Shown: piece after piece, positions 46,659 through 57,206 of the stretch
Position numbering within the stretch: position 1 is the stretch's first letter
Layout of the letters: each line of letters opens with the position of its first letter
Assembly: GCF_030272615.1 (NCBI RefSeq)
Contig: NC_081415.1
Coordinates: 235,845,803-235,909,802, forward strand
DNA length: 64,000 nt
Source: Cryptomeria japonica
Taxonomy: Eukaryota > Streptophyta > Pinopsida > Cupressales > Cupressaceae
Direction of reading: 5' to 3'
Position numbers and translations under genes: made by a program
The notes under the pieces: model-generated
What the model saw: the letters and a program-made list of their open reading frames with translations, nothing else
Database searches by the model: none
What the model was told of the DNA's origin: nothing

Positions 46659-49600
46659 TGATAGTCCCAAAAAATGACGATCCAAAATATTTTTATGCCT
46701 TGATGATGTTCAGATTATTCAGAATGACTTTGTTCTCTGTTCTTGCCTCTAGAGGTTTAGGGTTTTAGGGCTCTACGCATTTTGATAAAGTCTCATAAAA
46801 GAACCTAATCTTGTTATATTTTGGTGTTATCTTTTTTCCACTTAAGGCCAAGGGTCGGTTACCGTTGGCGGGACAATTTTTTTTCCTAAGCATTAAGTTG
46901 TGTTCGACCGGTCCCTTTATGGTTTTTCCCAAATTGCATGCAACATTTCCCTAGGCGGTTCCCTTTTAGTAGTTTCTGCTAGCGCTTAAATTTTCCTAAA
47001 TTCTAAAGTCTTATGTATTTCACCGGTGATTGTATGCTAAATCAAGAACAGATCCTACGGTTTGCAAAACCCCGCAGATGAAAATGTAAGGAAGATAAGG
47101 ACCGCGACATCACGAGATGATGTCACATGTCCTCGGTGGAGAAGGGTGAGCCAATAGTTTGACTATTCAAAATCCTCATATTACCAGTTTGCAAGAGGTA
47201 AAGATCGGACTACTAATGATTCCATCAATTTGCATGTGTTTCAATGGACGGTGATGTTATAATCCAGGCGAAAAGAAGCTTGACTTTTAATTTGCAAAGG
47301 TTGGTGGGCATTATGGTCGCAACGTAAAGTGTGAATAGATCCAACAACCCTCATAGCCCCAGGAAGGAAGGTGCAAGAAGTTTATGGAGCGCGACATCAC
47401 AAGATGATGCCATGTGTCCTGGGCTGATCAAGAAGACCGACGGTGGTGTTGTTGAAAGTGTTAGGTTAGGAGATAACATGGCATTGCTACACCACATATT
47501 TGGTGGGTCCACAAGCCATGATGGAAGGCCAATGCCAGATTGACCGTTAGTGATCGTTTGATTCGCCAAGCTGGGCAGAATCGACGACACAATTTCAAAC
47601 TGATCAGAGGTATTGTTATTTGTCACCTGCGCGGGAAACATTAGAACAAACAGAATGCAGGCTTGTCGACATGGAACAAATAGCGATAAGTAGGGACACT
47701 TGGATGCCGATTCACTCCCGAGGGACTATTTTGAAGGTCTTTACTAAGTTGGGGTTGATTAGACAATCAAGGATGACGTTTTCAGAGGCATGAAAGGATT
47801 TGATAGTTTTTGAGTTAAAGATGGGAGATCACAGATTTCTCTGAGAAATCAGAGGTTGCTTGTTGTCAAGGATTTTGAAGCAGAATTTGTACATCAAAGA
47901 AGAATAAAATCATTCACATAAGATTAACCTTAATAGGATGCAGTGGATTTGATAGGCATAATTTCTAGAATCCATAGCTAGCAGGGTGAGTTGAAAGCAC
48001 CAAAATGATGATTATTTACGTGAATGAGCATCACCAGATGAAGTGTTTTTGGTTTTAAATACAATGGGGTGGTGACTTAATTGGTAGAAGAGGAAAGAAG
48101 CCTTTTGATTTTCTGAGAGCTTTTTTTTCCTTAGCAAGGAAGATGATGTTTGAGCAAGGTCGTGCATGGATTTGTTGCGTGCTTTGTAATACCAGATGGG
48201 CATTTTTCTCTTGTGTGAGTCTATTTATTGTCAGAGGGGTTGTGAGAGTGATAAGGATTGTTAGAGGGGGCATGAAAACCTTTTGTTATAAAGAAAGGCC
48301 ATGCATGGCACATCCTCTACTTCTACTTTGCCACTGGATGGCAGGGGGTTCAAAGAAGGAGCCTGCAAAGGATTGAAAGAAGGATTTGTTTGGGTGGGCA
48401 GTGGCAGCCAGTCATCTCTGTGATTGCATGGAAGTTGCGATCCCTCCCCAACATATTATGTTTTCCCTTAAGCTTCTCTTTCCACTTTTTCTATTCCTGG
48501 GCATGAAGGCTCAAGCTCCTCTTCTAGTTTAGAGGCGACTTTTCTTCTTGTTGGGACCCAGTATCTCTTCTGAGAATGGAAACACTCTGTAGGACAAAAT
48601 GTAACATCTCACACTCCATCCGAAGGCATCAGGGTGATAATGGAATGACTCAAGCGGTTTTGCTTCTACCAATTTTTAGTTGAAAATTTTGATTCACGGT
48701 TGCTAGCACATGGATGTAGAATATTTTTGTAAGAGAATGGCATATCGCCTCTTAGGCTTATTTGCTAAAAATAAATCTACTATTGACAGGTGTCTCTTGG
48801 CTTGAAGCTTGTTGCTCCCTTTTCTTCTTTAAAAATGAAATTCAAGGCCATTAGACAAGTTCAAATTTGGGGAGTCTCTAGAGGGTTTGAGATTTCTAGT
48901 TCCTTTAGGTTTCCTTGTCTGGTTCTAGTAGTGAGTCTAGTTGAAGTGAGCAACTTGTAAAGTCATTTACAGAGCAAATGAAAAGCATTTTTAGTGTCAA
49001 GCTTTGTGCAGGTTCTTGAAGGAGTTATATGTAAATTGATTCTTTGACAAATGTGGTAATTTTATTCAATAGAAATAAAATTTTGATCTATTTCTCTCCA
49101 GTGTATAATTCTATCATCTTTCAAATGAATAGAATCAAGGGTTTTTTTATTTGTTGCATTGTTATGATGTATGTAATTTTTCATTTCATTCTTTGACCTA
49201 AGGGGTTGATTAAATGCTTGAGTGAGATTATAGAGTGATAGGGCTTATGCAAGGATTCATATAAGTAGTTTAGGTTGGGATTGCAAATGAGATATATTGT
49301 AAGGCAATATTATCCTAGATCTTATACTATTGGTAAAGTTCTATCGCGTTTTCAATTTACATTTTATATCTTCAGGTACCCAATGGAGTAAGGCACTGAT
49401 CATAGTTTATAACAGTCTTTAAATATCAGTCTTGTGTTCAAATTCAATGACAAATCGCTATAATTTTTGATTATCATAATACCTTTCATTTCATGTATGT
49501 TATTGTTTATCTTACCCCTCTCATGCTCCAATTATGGTCGAGGATCACTGAAGGATTTGCCATCCTTGAGCATTCTCCCTACTATTGAGCCTGCTTATGA

Positions 49601-49834
49601 GATCATCTGCTTTGTTTAGTGAATCTTTGAGTGTGGTGCAGAGATTAAGAAATTCACTAAAGGGATCACCCTCTCGGGTTTTGCAGAGCCCAAAACATAG
49701 AAGGATTTGCAGAATCCTTGTTAGTTGATCCAATCCTTGTGACAATTTCCACAATTGAAGTTGGTTGCTTCATAGAAATTGGATTGACTGTATCGGTGGT
49801 TATTAAAGCATAAAACCCATTTTGGGAACCAACA
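46659..49834 (+). repeat. 3' LTR of the gag-only element
   Basis: This LTR, 3176 bases, is homologous to 39922-43088 over its full length and ends GGGAACCAACA. After it, sequence returns to the AC-rich text that probably continues the interrupted gypsy LTR. Confidence 0.88.
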
Positions 49835-50380
49835 CAATGAACACATATGCATCTCAAATTACATAAGATAAACATTACAATTACTAACATAGGTCCTACC
49901 AAAATAATATCACCTAAATTACATTATATTTACATCATGATTATATCATAGTTACATCATTCATCTAGAAGGCATATCCATAATACAATCACATTTGATA
50001 TAAACATAACTACAATATGAAAGATGAATGAATTCTTCACCTAATATACTAAGTTGACCATATCCAAGAGAAGCAATTGGAGAATGAATGAAGCCAATCC
50101 ACGCATGAACAAGTTCAAAATCCTCGATGGAAGAAGGCTTCTACCACCTGAGCATGTGGACCCTGAAGGACCACCCCCTGTGCGAGTAGATAGACATATG
50201 TCCCACATTCACACCAGTAAGTGCTAAAGCAATACAAGGTCGCAACTCACTATCATAAGATAAGGATAAACAACTACATGAGGACGAAACACATAACAAG
50301 GATAACTCTAGAGGCTTACAAATACCACACAAGAGCAGGACACTAGTGCTCACAAGGGGAGAGTGTCATCACATATATTG
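49835..50380 (-). repeat. Probable second part of the interrupted gypsy LTR
   Basis: The composition (AT-rich, ATTACA and CATCAT words) resembles the LTR part at 39523-39921, and position predicts it. No protein is seen. The right border with the copia 3' region is not sharp. Confidence 0.45.
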
Positions 50381-50646
50381 ATATGGGTTCTCATTGTAGG
50401 TCTCCATAGACCTTGATACCATAACCTAAACACATCCGGTCTTAACTGAATTACTAGGTTTGACATCAACGACAACATTCACACAAATCCAACACTTTTT
50501 TACTGTTGTTCAAAACATTACTACTATTCAAAACATCTTTCAACCAATCAATTGTCCTTATCTCCCCCTTTCACAACAATGACAATGGGGAGTAGCATGA
50601 TGTTTCAAGAAAAAAATGATGAAGAGGTAAGAAATCCCTCTGAAAC
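50381..50646 (-). mobile_element. 3' end region of the copia element at 58388-61004, separated by a gypsy insertion
   Basis: In minus sense the text after the gypsy insertion contains GAAAGGGGGAGATAAGG, a copia-like polypurine tract (plus about 50559-50575). It is followed by LTR-like words such as GTTGTCGTTGATGTCAA that also occur in the copia LTR at 1866. Position, just beyond the GAAAC target duplication, makes it the continuation of the copia 3' UTR and LTR. The LTR ends were not determined. Confidence 0.5.
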
Positions 50647-51830
50647 TGTAAAGCGGAAAAATCAAACCCTAGTCGTTCTCCCCTCCCCAACTCCGAGGAG
50701 AGAGAAGGGAGAGTCACTAGGGTTGATGGTTTTCACTTAGGGGAGACTTTACATTCAAAAGAGGGGTTGAAACCCACAAGATCCAATCCCATGCAATGCA
50801 AGATTGGATTCTATATGAGTTTCAAGGGTTGTGACATCAAGGATACTCTCTTTTGTAAAGAAATGTAGAATGATTGAACTAGGAATGCATGTAAAGTAGG
50901 AAAGATTTGCTTGTAAACAGAGATAGGGATATGGGATGAAGCTGCGGACCTGGAATTAGCAGTGAAATGTCGAGATGGTGCTGTTCTACAAATTTGAGCG
51001 AAAGTTGATGGGACGATGGCGCCCGGCGTGCACACGGTCCTCCGAAAAATCCGCGAAACGAAGGTGGATCTGTTCGTCTCTGCACAAGGATTCCAGATCT
51101 TCAATTACAGTTGCGTACCTGCAACCTACACATAGAAAAGAGAGGACGATTGGGGGGTTAGGGATGAGGGGTTTGCCTTTAGGTCAAACCCCAGTTTTGG
51201 AATTAACCAAGAAATGAGAATGCTGTAAATGTAAATGTTTGTAATGTAAACAAGTACTGATACCTTGTTGTAAGAATGTTTGTATTCTTACATGCGAAGG
51301 TGTAATGTATGTTGCATGTAATGTGTTGTATGTGATCTCCTCTTCAATGGTTGAATCCTTGTCTTGAATGCAACACTTAGCCTTGAATGGAGACTTAGAA
51401 TGATCAATTGCTTGAAGGAATGCTTGAATGCTTGAATGCTTGAATGTTTGAATATCGCTTTCGCCTTTTTTCCCTCTACCAAAATGGGAGAGGAAATGTA
51501 GTTTATATACTTGTCAATTAGGGTTGATAGACTGATTTTCCTGACCTTAGGCCGACCAGGAAATGTTATTTTCCAATTTGCAAACATAAAGACCCGAGAC
51601 CCAAAAGAGACCAGGCCCAAAAATAGGGCCAGGGACCAGGGCGCTGGGCGCCATGGTCCCACCTCCAGGGGCAGCAGGGTGCAAGGAGGATCAGGCCAGG
51701 GTGCTGAGAAATGCAGTTTTTGGTGTCATGAACAAGTTTCGGGGTCTCCATTCAGGTTCCGTGTTGCATCGCCATCGTGAAGACCCAAATGCAGTCGAAA
51801 TTGCAAGTGTCACAATTTTAGGACGCTTCA
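50647..51830 (-). repeat. 3' LTR of the gag-protease-only element
   Basis: In minus sense it starts TGAAGCGTCC (the partner LTR has TGTAGCGTCC) and ends GCTTTACA. It contains a TATATAAA box in minus sense at 51502-51509, a CTTGAATG tandem repeat near 51416-51450 with one unit more than the other LTR, and a perfect 7-bp stem GGGACCA/TGGTCCC (51632-51638 and 51654-51660). Confidence 0.93.
51502..51509 (-). promoter_or_regulatory. TATA box of the 3' LTR
   Basis: TATATAAA in minus sense. The identical box in the 5' LTR is at 58054-58061 and would drive the element's own transcript. It is a clear core-promoter match, conserved in both LTRs. Confidence 0.6.
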
Positions 51831-51845
51831 TTTAGCCCCCACTTT
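51831..51845 (-). promoter_or_regulatory. Polypurine tract
   Basis: In minus sense AAAGTGGGGGCTAAA directly precedes the 3' LTR start. Contact with the LTR and the G run identify it. Confidence 0.85.
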
Positions 51846-52953
51846 AGCGGGAGTATAAGCGTACGCCAATACTTCCGGTAAAGTACAAGGAAACAACATT
51901 GAAAAACTTTCACCATGTCAAGGAGGCAAGATACACCAAGCCCCCAGTGGACTAAGGATCTTACGACTTCAATTGACAAAGTAAAAGGGAAGATCACGAG
52001 GGAGAACCATGACTGTCAGTAGTAAGGTTCCCTCACTATGAGTCATGCAAGAAAGATATCAAAAATTTTCAAGGCAAAGCTAAATTTGTCAAGAAATTTT
52101 CAAGTATCTTGAAAAGATATGAACGGGATGTATGCCCCCCTACGTTAAAGCGATCGCACACACCTCACCGGGGGTGATTGCTTTAAGGTAGTGATACATA
52201 TAAGAAATGAAAAAGGGAAAGGAGCACGTTATCACAAGGATTTAGCCCCCAAGTGTGAGATAAGCCCAAGGATAATAGACACAAAACACAAAGCACAAGG
52301 TGACTTCGCTTTCCTCGGGGTCAGTATGCTGTATGATAATTCATGTATATCATATGTATGTATGCATTATTTGTTCTTCATTCCCCAATCAAGGAAGGTC
52401 ACCTAGAAGAAGGGAACACATGTGTCTTTTGAGTCAACATGAGAGAGACCAAAAGAGATCTCAATGCTTTGCATCGTCCTCAAGTAGACAACACTAAGGA
52501 CAACAAATAGAAGAATGAGAATAACACATAGAAGAAGTAACAAAAGAGAGGAGGAGAGAATCTGCTATGCTAATGAAACTAGTCTAGCACGTCATCTACC
52601 CCCCGATCTTGCTGATCAATATTTCGGGAAGGTAGGAAACACGCTAGAGGAGGAACATCCAACACAGCAGATGGAGCTATCACAAGATCCAAACAAGGGC
52701 TATGTTCATGTTCCGAGCCACGTTGTTCTTGTCTAGGAGCTAGGATAAGTGCTTTAGAAAATTGATTAGATAGATAATTATCAACATCAACATGTTCATA
52801 TTCACTATCAGAATGAACAAGAGTATCATTTTCATCATGAATAACATTTTCATCTATATCATCATCAAGATTTATAAAAATAGGATCTTTAACTCGCACA
52901 GGATCAAGCCCATCATGCATCTTATGTTTAGGAGATTTTGGCTCAATCGTCGG
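51846..52953 (-). other. 3' region of the gag-protease-only element
   Basis: This is the stretch between the gag stop and the polypurine tract. A short minus-strand ORF (52920-52579) is acidic (INLDDDIDENVIHDEND) and may be former coding sequence or chance. Where an autonomous element would carry about 3 kb of RT-RNase H-integrase, only 1.1 kb exists and none of those motifs can be found. Confidence 0.6.
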
Positions 52954-55900
52954 CTAAGGAGAAAATGGAATAATACTAGCTGAAGGTGTTTTTGGGGATT
53001 GCAAAGTTTGAGAAGTAGCTGCCTGAGCTCTAAGACGACGCTTTCGTCGGCGTTCACGTGCAGAACGATTTCGTCTAGTCTTAGTAGGAAGATTAGGAGA
53101 TTGAGGAGGAGGAATGTTCTCATCCTTATCACTTGGGTGTTTAGGTTGTGGTCTCTTAGGTTGAATAATAGGAGAAGAGGAAGGTCTCTTCTCTCCATAA
53201 GAGGAAGGAGGAGGAACTGCTCCATATAAGGGAGGAATATTTGGTTTAGGAAGGAGACCAAGCCCATCATGACGAGGAGGTATAGGTCTACTTTTAGGAA
53301 TTTTATTAGATATAGGCATAGTCACATTCATAGGGATGGGTTGGGAATCTTCTTGAGGAAAGACATTAGTTTTGTCTTTCAAAGGAAGAACTTCCTTCTC
53401 AAGAACGATAGGAATGTCAAGTTTGGGTGTTCTAGGTTCACTTAGAGATAGGATCATATCTTTTTTCCACTTTTGATAAGATTTGAAAAGATGATCACTT
53501 CGCGGTGGAAGAGATTGGAATTGTTTAGGCCAAAAGTAATCAATAGGAACGCTAGAAGTTCTTTCAGCTGGTTTAAAGAGACTATGATTAATAGTAACAA
53601 CTTCACCACTATGGGGAAATTTCAAGCACTTGTGAATAGGAGAAGCAATAGCTTTCATGGAAGACAGCCAAGGATAGCCTAGCTTCACACGAAATTGTTC
53701 AGACGATGGAATAATAGCAAAGTCCACATCAAGGGATTTGTTATGAACTTCAATAGGTAATGTAATAGAACCAATTGCAGGAGAAGAAAATGCATCAAAT
53801 AATTTCACAACCACATTTGTTTCATCATAGATCACTTGATTCAATTGCAAAGTAAAAAGAAATTCTTCAGTAATGACATTAACCATACAAGAAGGATCAA
53901 CAAGCACTCCACGGCAAGGTGTGTTCTTGACTTTTGCAACTATATATAAAGGACCATCAGGTGCCCTGATAGTTTCACTAGAATCAAATGTGATGGAAGG
54001 TTCTTTAGGGATTTTCTGCTGCTCCACAAAGTTAATCACATTCAGAGTCATAGACACAAGATCATCAGGTGAGACAGAGGAATCAGTAGTATCAATCGCA
54101 TTAGAGGTATGAGAAAGCAATGGATCAGTAAAAATCTTAAGATTTTCGTTAGGAGGAGCTACAGATGTGTTGCCTTTATCATTCACACCAGAAACAGAGA
54201 TAGTATTATTATCAATCAAATCTTGAATTTTACCTTTTAAAGCAAAACATTTTTCAGTATCATGCCCAGGATGACGATGAAATTGACAAAAAGATTTGTT
54301 ATCAAAATAGGGTGAATTAATCTTCGCAGGGTCTATTTGCCTTATAGGAGGAAGAATAAGCACATTTTGTTCCAATAACTTATTCATAATACTATGCAAT
54401 GATTCATTCAAAGGAGTGAACTTTCTTTCTTTCTTGAAAAACTTAGAAATAGGAGGCACACCTGATGCCGCATTCACATTGTTGTTGATGATGTTTTCAT
54501 TGAATTTAATGGACTCTCTGTTTGGTTTAAACTTCCCAAATGGTTGTTGACTACTATCACCCTTATCACTCGGAGCCATAGGATTTGCTTGTTCCATTTG
54601 ACTCACAGTCAGTTGATAATTGTGAAGAGTTGCGCACAACTGTTGGAAAGAAGTAAACTCAGAAAACAGGAGTTTTTCTCTAATATCTTTTTGTAAATTA
54701 GAAATAAAGATTCTTTGAATATCATTGTCAGGCACTAGAAAGGAAATTTGAGCATACAAATGCTTATATCTACCAATGAAATCAGTCACTTTTTCTTTAA
54801 CACCTTGTTTACAATGCATTAAATCAATCAAAGTAACTTTAGGACTTATATTGTTTTGAAATTGTTGAATGAAAGCATTTGCAAGTTGTTCGAAAGAAGA
54901 AATAGAATAAGAAGGCAACGAGCAATACCATTGTAGGGCTTTATCTCTTAATGTTCTAGTAAACAGTTTTGCAAGCCACCTTTGGTCATAAGCAAAATCA
55001 GTACATATTGTTTGAAAGGTCTTAACATGTGTTAGAGGATCACCCTTACCATTATAAAGCTCCAAATGTAGAATTTCAACATGTTTAGGGGGGATAGCTC
55101 GAACAATGTCAAGAGAAAGTGGGCTCGCAACATCAAATGTGGGCACAGTAAACTTAGATTGATTCATAGAGGCAATTTGTTGCTGTAAAGAAGAAATAGT
55201 TTGTGCAAGATTGTTAATGGTTGCTTCAGTCGAAGAGTTCATATTAGACGTGTTAGATTGTGATGGAGGTGTTATGTTATTGAAAGAAGGTAGAGAGTAA
55301 GGTGGTGGGACACTATGATAGTTAGTCATAGGAGATGATTGGAAAGGAGGAACACTACAAGGAGGAATGGAATGTTTAAACGAATTGCCCCCTTGCGTCA
55401 TGTTCATTTGTGGAGATATAATAGGAACACTCACTGAAGGAATGAATGAAGAAGTTGGATTGAATGAAGGAAGAGGGTTGATTGAAGAAGATGGATTGCC
55501 CCCATGACTGGTGATCATAGGTGGGATGTCTTGTGTTGAAGTAGTCATTATGTTTGATGTAAAAGTAGGTATACTAGCAATAGGAGTTGTCAAAGGAATA
55601 GAATGATTGACTTGAGTAGGAGGTTGTGTATAACCTAAAGTTTCGGCACAACTCTTCATAGGCATCACATTTGAATCCACAATGTGTGCAATACCACGCA
55701 AAATATCAATTCCATTCTTATCACTTTGAACCATACGTTTTAGACCCTCAATTAATGAAAGAGCTTCGCTATCGGGGTATTCTTGAGACATCCATTGTCG
55801 AAAATCATCAAATTGGTTATCCAACTTTGAAAGTTGTTCTACAGAAACCTCATGGAGAGCTTCTTCATCATTAAGAGGATTAGAGGAATTACCCATGTCC

Positions 55901-56022
55901 TCGTTACAAAGGCCATTCAAATTAGGTTCCATCTCCTCAGTAATTAAACCTTGGAAAGACTTAATTCTAAGGCTTCGTCTAACGGGAATAGTGTAAGTAG
56001 GGCTTATTGTTGTAAAAATCAT
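52954..56022 (-). CDS. Gag-protease polyprotein, 1022 residues, uninterrupted
   Basis: This ORF is open on the minus strand from ATG 56022 to 52954. Residues 1-260 are polar and Pro/Ser-rich. A short coiled-coil-like stretch is at 262-290. The gag core is at about 325-480 (ELYNGKGDPLTHVKTF, ALQWYCSLPSYSI). A knuckle-like CQFHRHPGHDTEKC box at 579-592 has the spacing common in Tat/Ogre-type gag. A retropepsin-like domain spans about 690-810 and includes GVLVDPSCMVNVI, where D-P-S replaces the usual D-S/T-G, and LGYPWLSSMKA. The C-terminal 100 residues are basic and Pro-rich (RRNRSARERRRKRRLRA), likely nucleic-acid binding. The intact frame in a young, pol-less element suggests selection for gag function until recently. 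Protease activity is doubtful. Confidence 0.88.
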   Translation of the reverse strand: MIFTTISPTYTIPVRRSLRIKSFQGLITEEMEPNLNGLCNEDMGNSSNPLNDEEALHEVSVEQLSKLDNQFDDFRQWMSQEYPDSEALSLIEGLKRMVQSDKNGIDILRGIAHIVDSNVMPMKSCAETLGYTQPPTQVNHSIPLTTPIASIPTFTSNIMTTSTQDIPPMITSHGGNPSSSINPLPSFNPTSSFIPSVSVPIISPQMNMTQGGNSFKHSIPPCSVPPFQSSPMTNYHSVPPPYSLPSFNNITPPSQSNTSNMNSSTEATINNLAQTISSLQQQIASMNQSKFTVPTFDVASPLSLDIVRAIPPKHVEILHLELYNGKGDPLTHVKTFQTICTDFAYDQRWLAKLFTRTLRDKALQWYCSLPSYSISSFEQLANAFIQQFQNNISPKVTLIDLMHCKQGVKEKVTDFIGRYKHLYAQISFLVPDNDIQRIFISNLQKDIREKLLFSEFTSFQQLCATLHNYQLTVSQMEQANPMAPSDKGDSSQQPFGKFKPNRESIKFNENIINNNVNAASGVPPISKFFKKERKFTPLNESLHSIMNKLLEQNVLILPPIRQIDPAKINSPYFDNKSFCQFHRHPGHDTEKCFALKGKIQDLIDNNTISVSGVNDKGNTSVAPPNENLKIFTDPLLSHTSNAIDTTDSSVSPDDLVSMTLNVINFVEQQKIPKEPSITFDSSETIRAPDGPLYIVAKVKNTPCRGVLVDPSCMVNVITEEFLFTLQLNQVIYDETNVVVKLFDAFSSPAIGSITLPIEVHNKSLDVDFAIIPSSEQFRVKLGYPWLSSMKAIASPIHKCLKFPHSGEVVTINHSLFKPAERTSSVPIDYFWPKQFQSLPPRSDHLFKSYQKWKKDMILSLSEPRTPKLDIPIVLEKEVLPLKDKTNVFPQEDSQPIPMNVTMPISNKIPKSRPIPPRHDGLGLLPKPNIPPLYGAVPPPSSYGEKRPSSSPIIQPKRPQPKHPSDKDENIPPPQSPNLPTKTRRNRSARERRRKRRLRAQAATSQTLQSPKTPSASIIPFSP

Positions 56023-57184
56023 GCACTAAAGAAAGAGAGAAGATTTTGAATTTTAGAGGTAGCAAATTTCAATAAAATTAGCCAATCTCCTAGATTTAAG
56101 CTGTTAAATACAATCAGGACAATCTCCCAAAATTTCGGAAAAAATGTCCGGGACCGTGGCGCTCGGAGTGCACACGGTCCTCGCAACTTTTTTCGAAATT
56201 TTCAAGGATGAAAGTTATGATGATTTTAAAGCTAATCTGAAAAAAATGAGTGATTTTACGATTTGTAGATAGGCCAAATTAAAGTTGCAATCTCAAAATT
56301 GAATCCTACCAAGATTGTTGAAAAATGCAAATTTTGAATTTTGAAAAAGAGAGGGAAACTGAAATTTTGAATTTTATGATTTTAGAGGGAATACTAAAAG
56401 CAATGCAGGCTTTGAAATTTAAAAGTTGACTCGATTTCATGCAAAATTCAAATTTGAAAATGGAAATCAAAGATGTTGCAATTAAACACTTAATTTCAAA
56501 AGTCACAAATTGCAAAAATTTGAATAAAGCACTGAAATTTCGAATGAATGCTAACACATTTTTCAGATTTAGGACAGCAAGAAACATAATTTTGATATGA
56601 ATTTCAGTTTCAACAATTTTTGAATGATTAGAAATCTCAATCCAAGCAATCGCTAAACCAACTTTGACTTTAATTTTGAAAGTGTTAGAATTGATAAAAT
56701 CAGCCAAAATTCTGGATTCTAGAAGAAAAATACAGTAAGATCTAGCTCCCGAAATTTCAGAAAAAATGTCGGGGACGATGGCGCTCGCGGTGCACACGGT
56801 CCTCGCAACTTTTTTCCAAATTTTCAGAGATGAAAGATATTGTGATTTTATTGCGGAATCCAAAATTACAGCCGATTTGGAGGTGTTTTGATTAGTGAAA
56901 TTATCAGTCAAAGGTTGAATCAAGAGGGTTTTAAAAATTAAGGTTTTGACATTTAACCACTTAATTTTCAGAATTAAAGCACAAATATGAATTGACAATT
57001 TGCAATAGAAGGGTAGATCTGAAACAAGCATTAACAATTAAACATTTCACAAGTTTAATTACTAAAAATAAAATTTTAGGGTTTTTATGCAATTAGCCTC
57101 TAAAATTTGCAAAAGATCAAACATGGAAATGTAATTAAGGAAACAAAATTTTCAGATCTAACCATGAATAATCAGAATGAGGAT
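56023..57184 (-). other. Leader of the gag-protease-only element, with internal duplication
   Basis: This non-coding leader contains two related blocks, about 56113-56230 and 56731-56850. Each holds GTGCACACGGTCCTCGCAAC preceded by a GGCGCTCG core. The same core recurs once in each LTR (51010-51042 and 57570-57602). In the 56151-56180 copy the ends GGACCGTG and CACGGTCC can pair perfectly around a 14-base loop; in the others the stem has mismatches. The minus-strand frame 57037-56306 has no recognisable protein. Confidence 0.7.
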
Positions 57185-57203
57185 GTTCACGTCAGGTTCA
57201 CCA
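57185..57203 (-). promoter_or_regulatory. Primer binding site of the gag-protease-only element
   Basis: In minus sense TGGTGAACCTGACGTGAAC starts three bases after the 5' LTR. TGG pairs with the CCA end of a tRNA. I cannot name the tRNA with confidence. Position next to the LTR is the main evidence. Confidence 0.65.
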
Positions 57204-57206
57204 AAA

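Larger units (their letters stand above)
39922..49834 (+). mobile_element. Gag-only Ty3/gypsy element with 3.17-kb LTRs (Ogre/Tat-like)
   Basis: Two long direct repeats, 39922-43088 and 46659-49834, both start TGATAG(A/T)CCC and end GGGAACCAACA. A primer binding site of the TGGCGACTC type follows the left one, as reported for Ogre/Tat elements that use tRNA-Arg. The 3570-base internal region holds only a decayed gag and an acidic ORF. RT, RNase H and integrase are absent, so it depended on a partner. LTRs differ at roughly one base in ten in the stretch compared by eye, so it is old. The 5-bp flanks (AAACA and CAATG) do not match clearly. Confidence 0.85.

Noticed and set aside
50811-51835. 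Paired ORFs in both LTRs of the young element (for example MGPWRPAPWSLALFLG and MKIWNPCAETNRSTF)
   Set aside because: They look conserved only because the LTRs are 98% identical. They overlap on both strands and have no known motif.
56306-57037. 243-codon minus-strand ORF in the leader of the young gypsy element
   Set aside because: It is rich in Ile, Phe, Lys and Ser from AT-rich leader sequence, spans both duplicated blocks and has no known motif.
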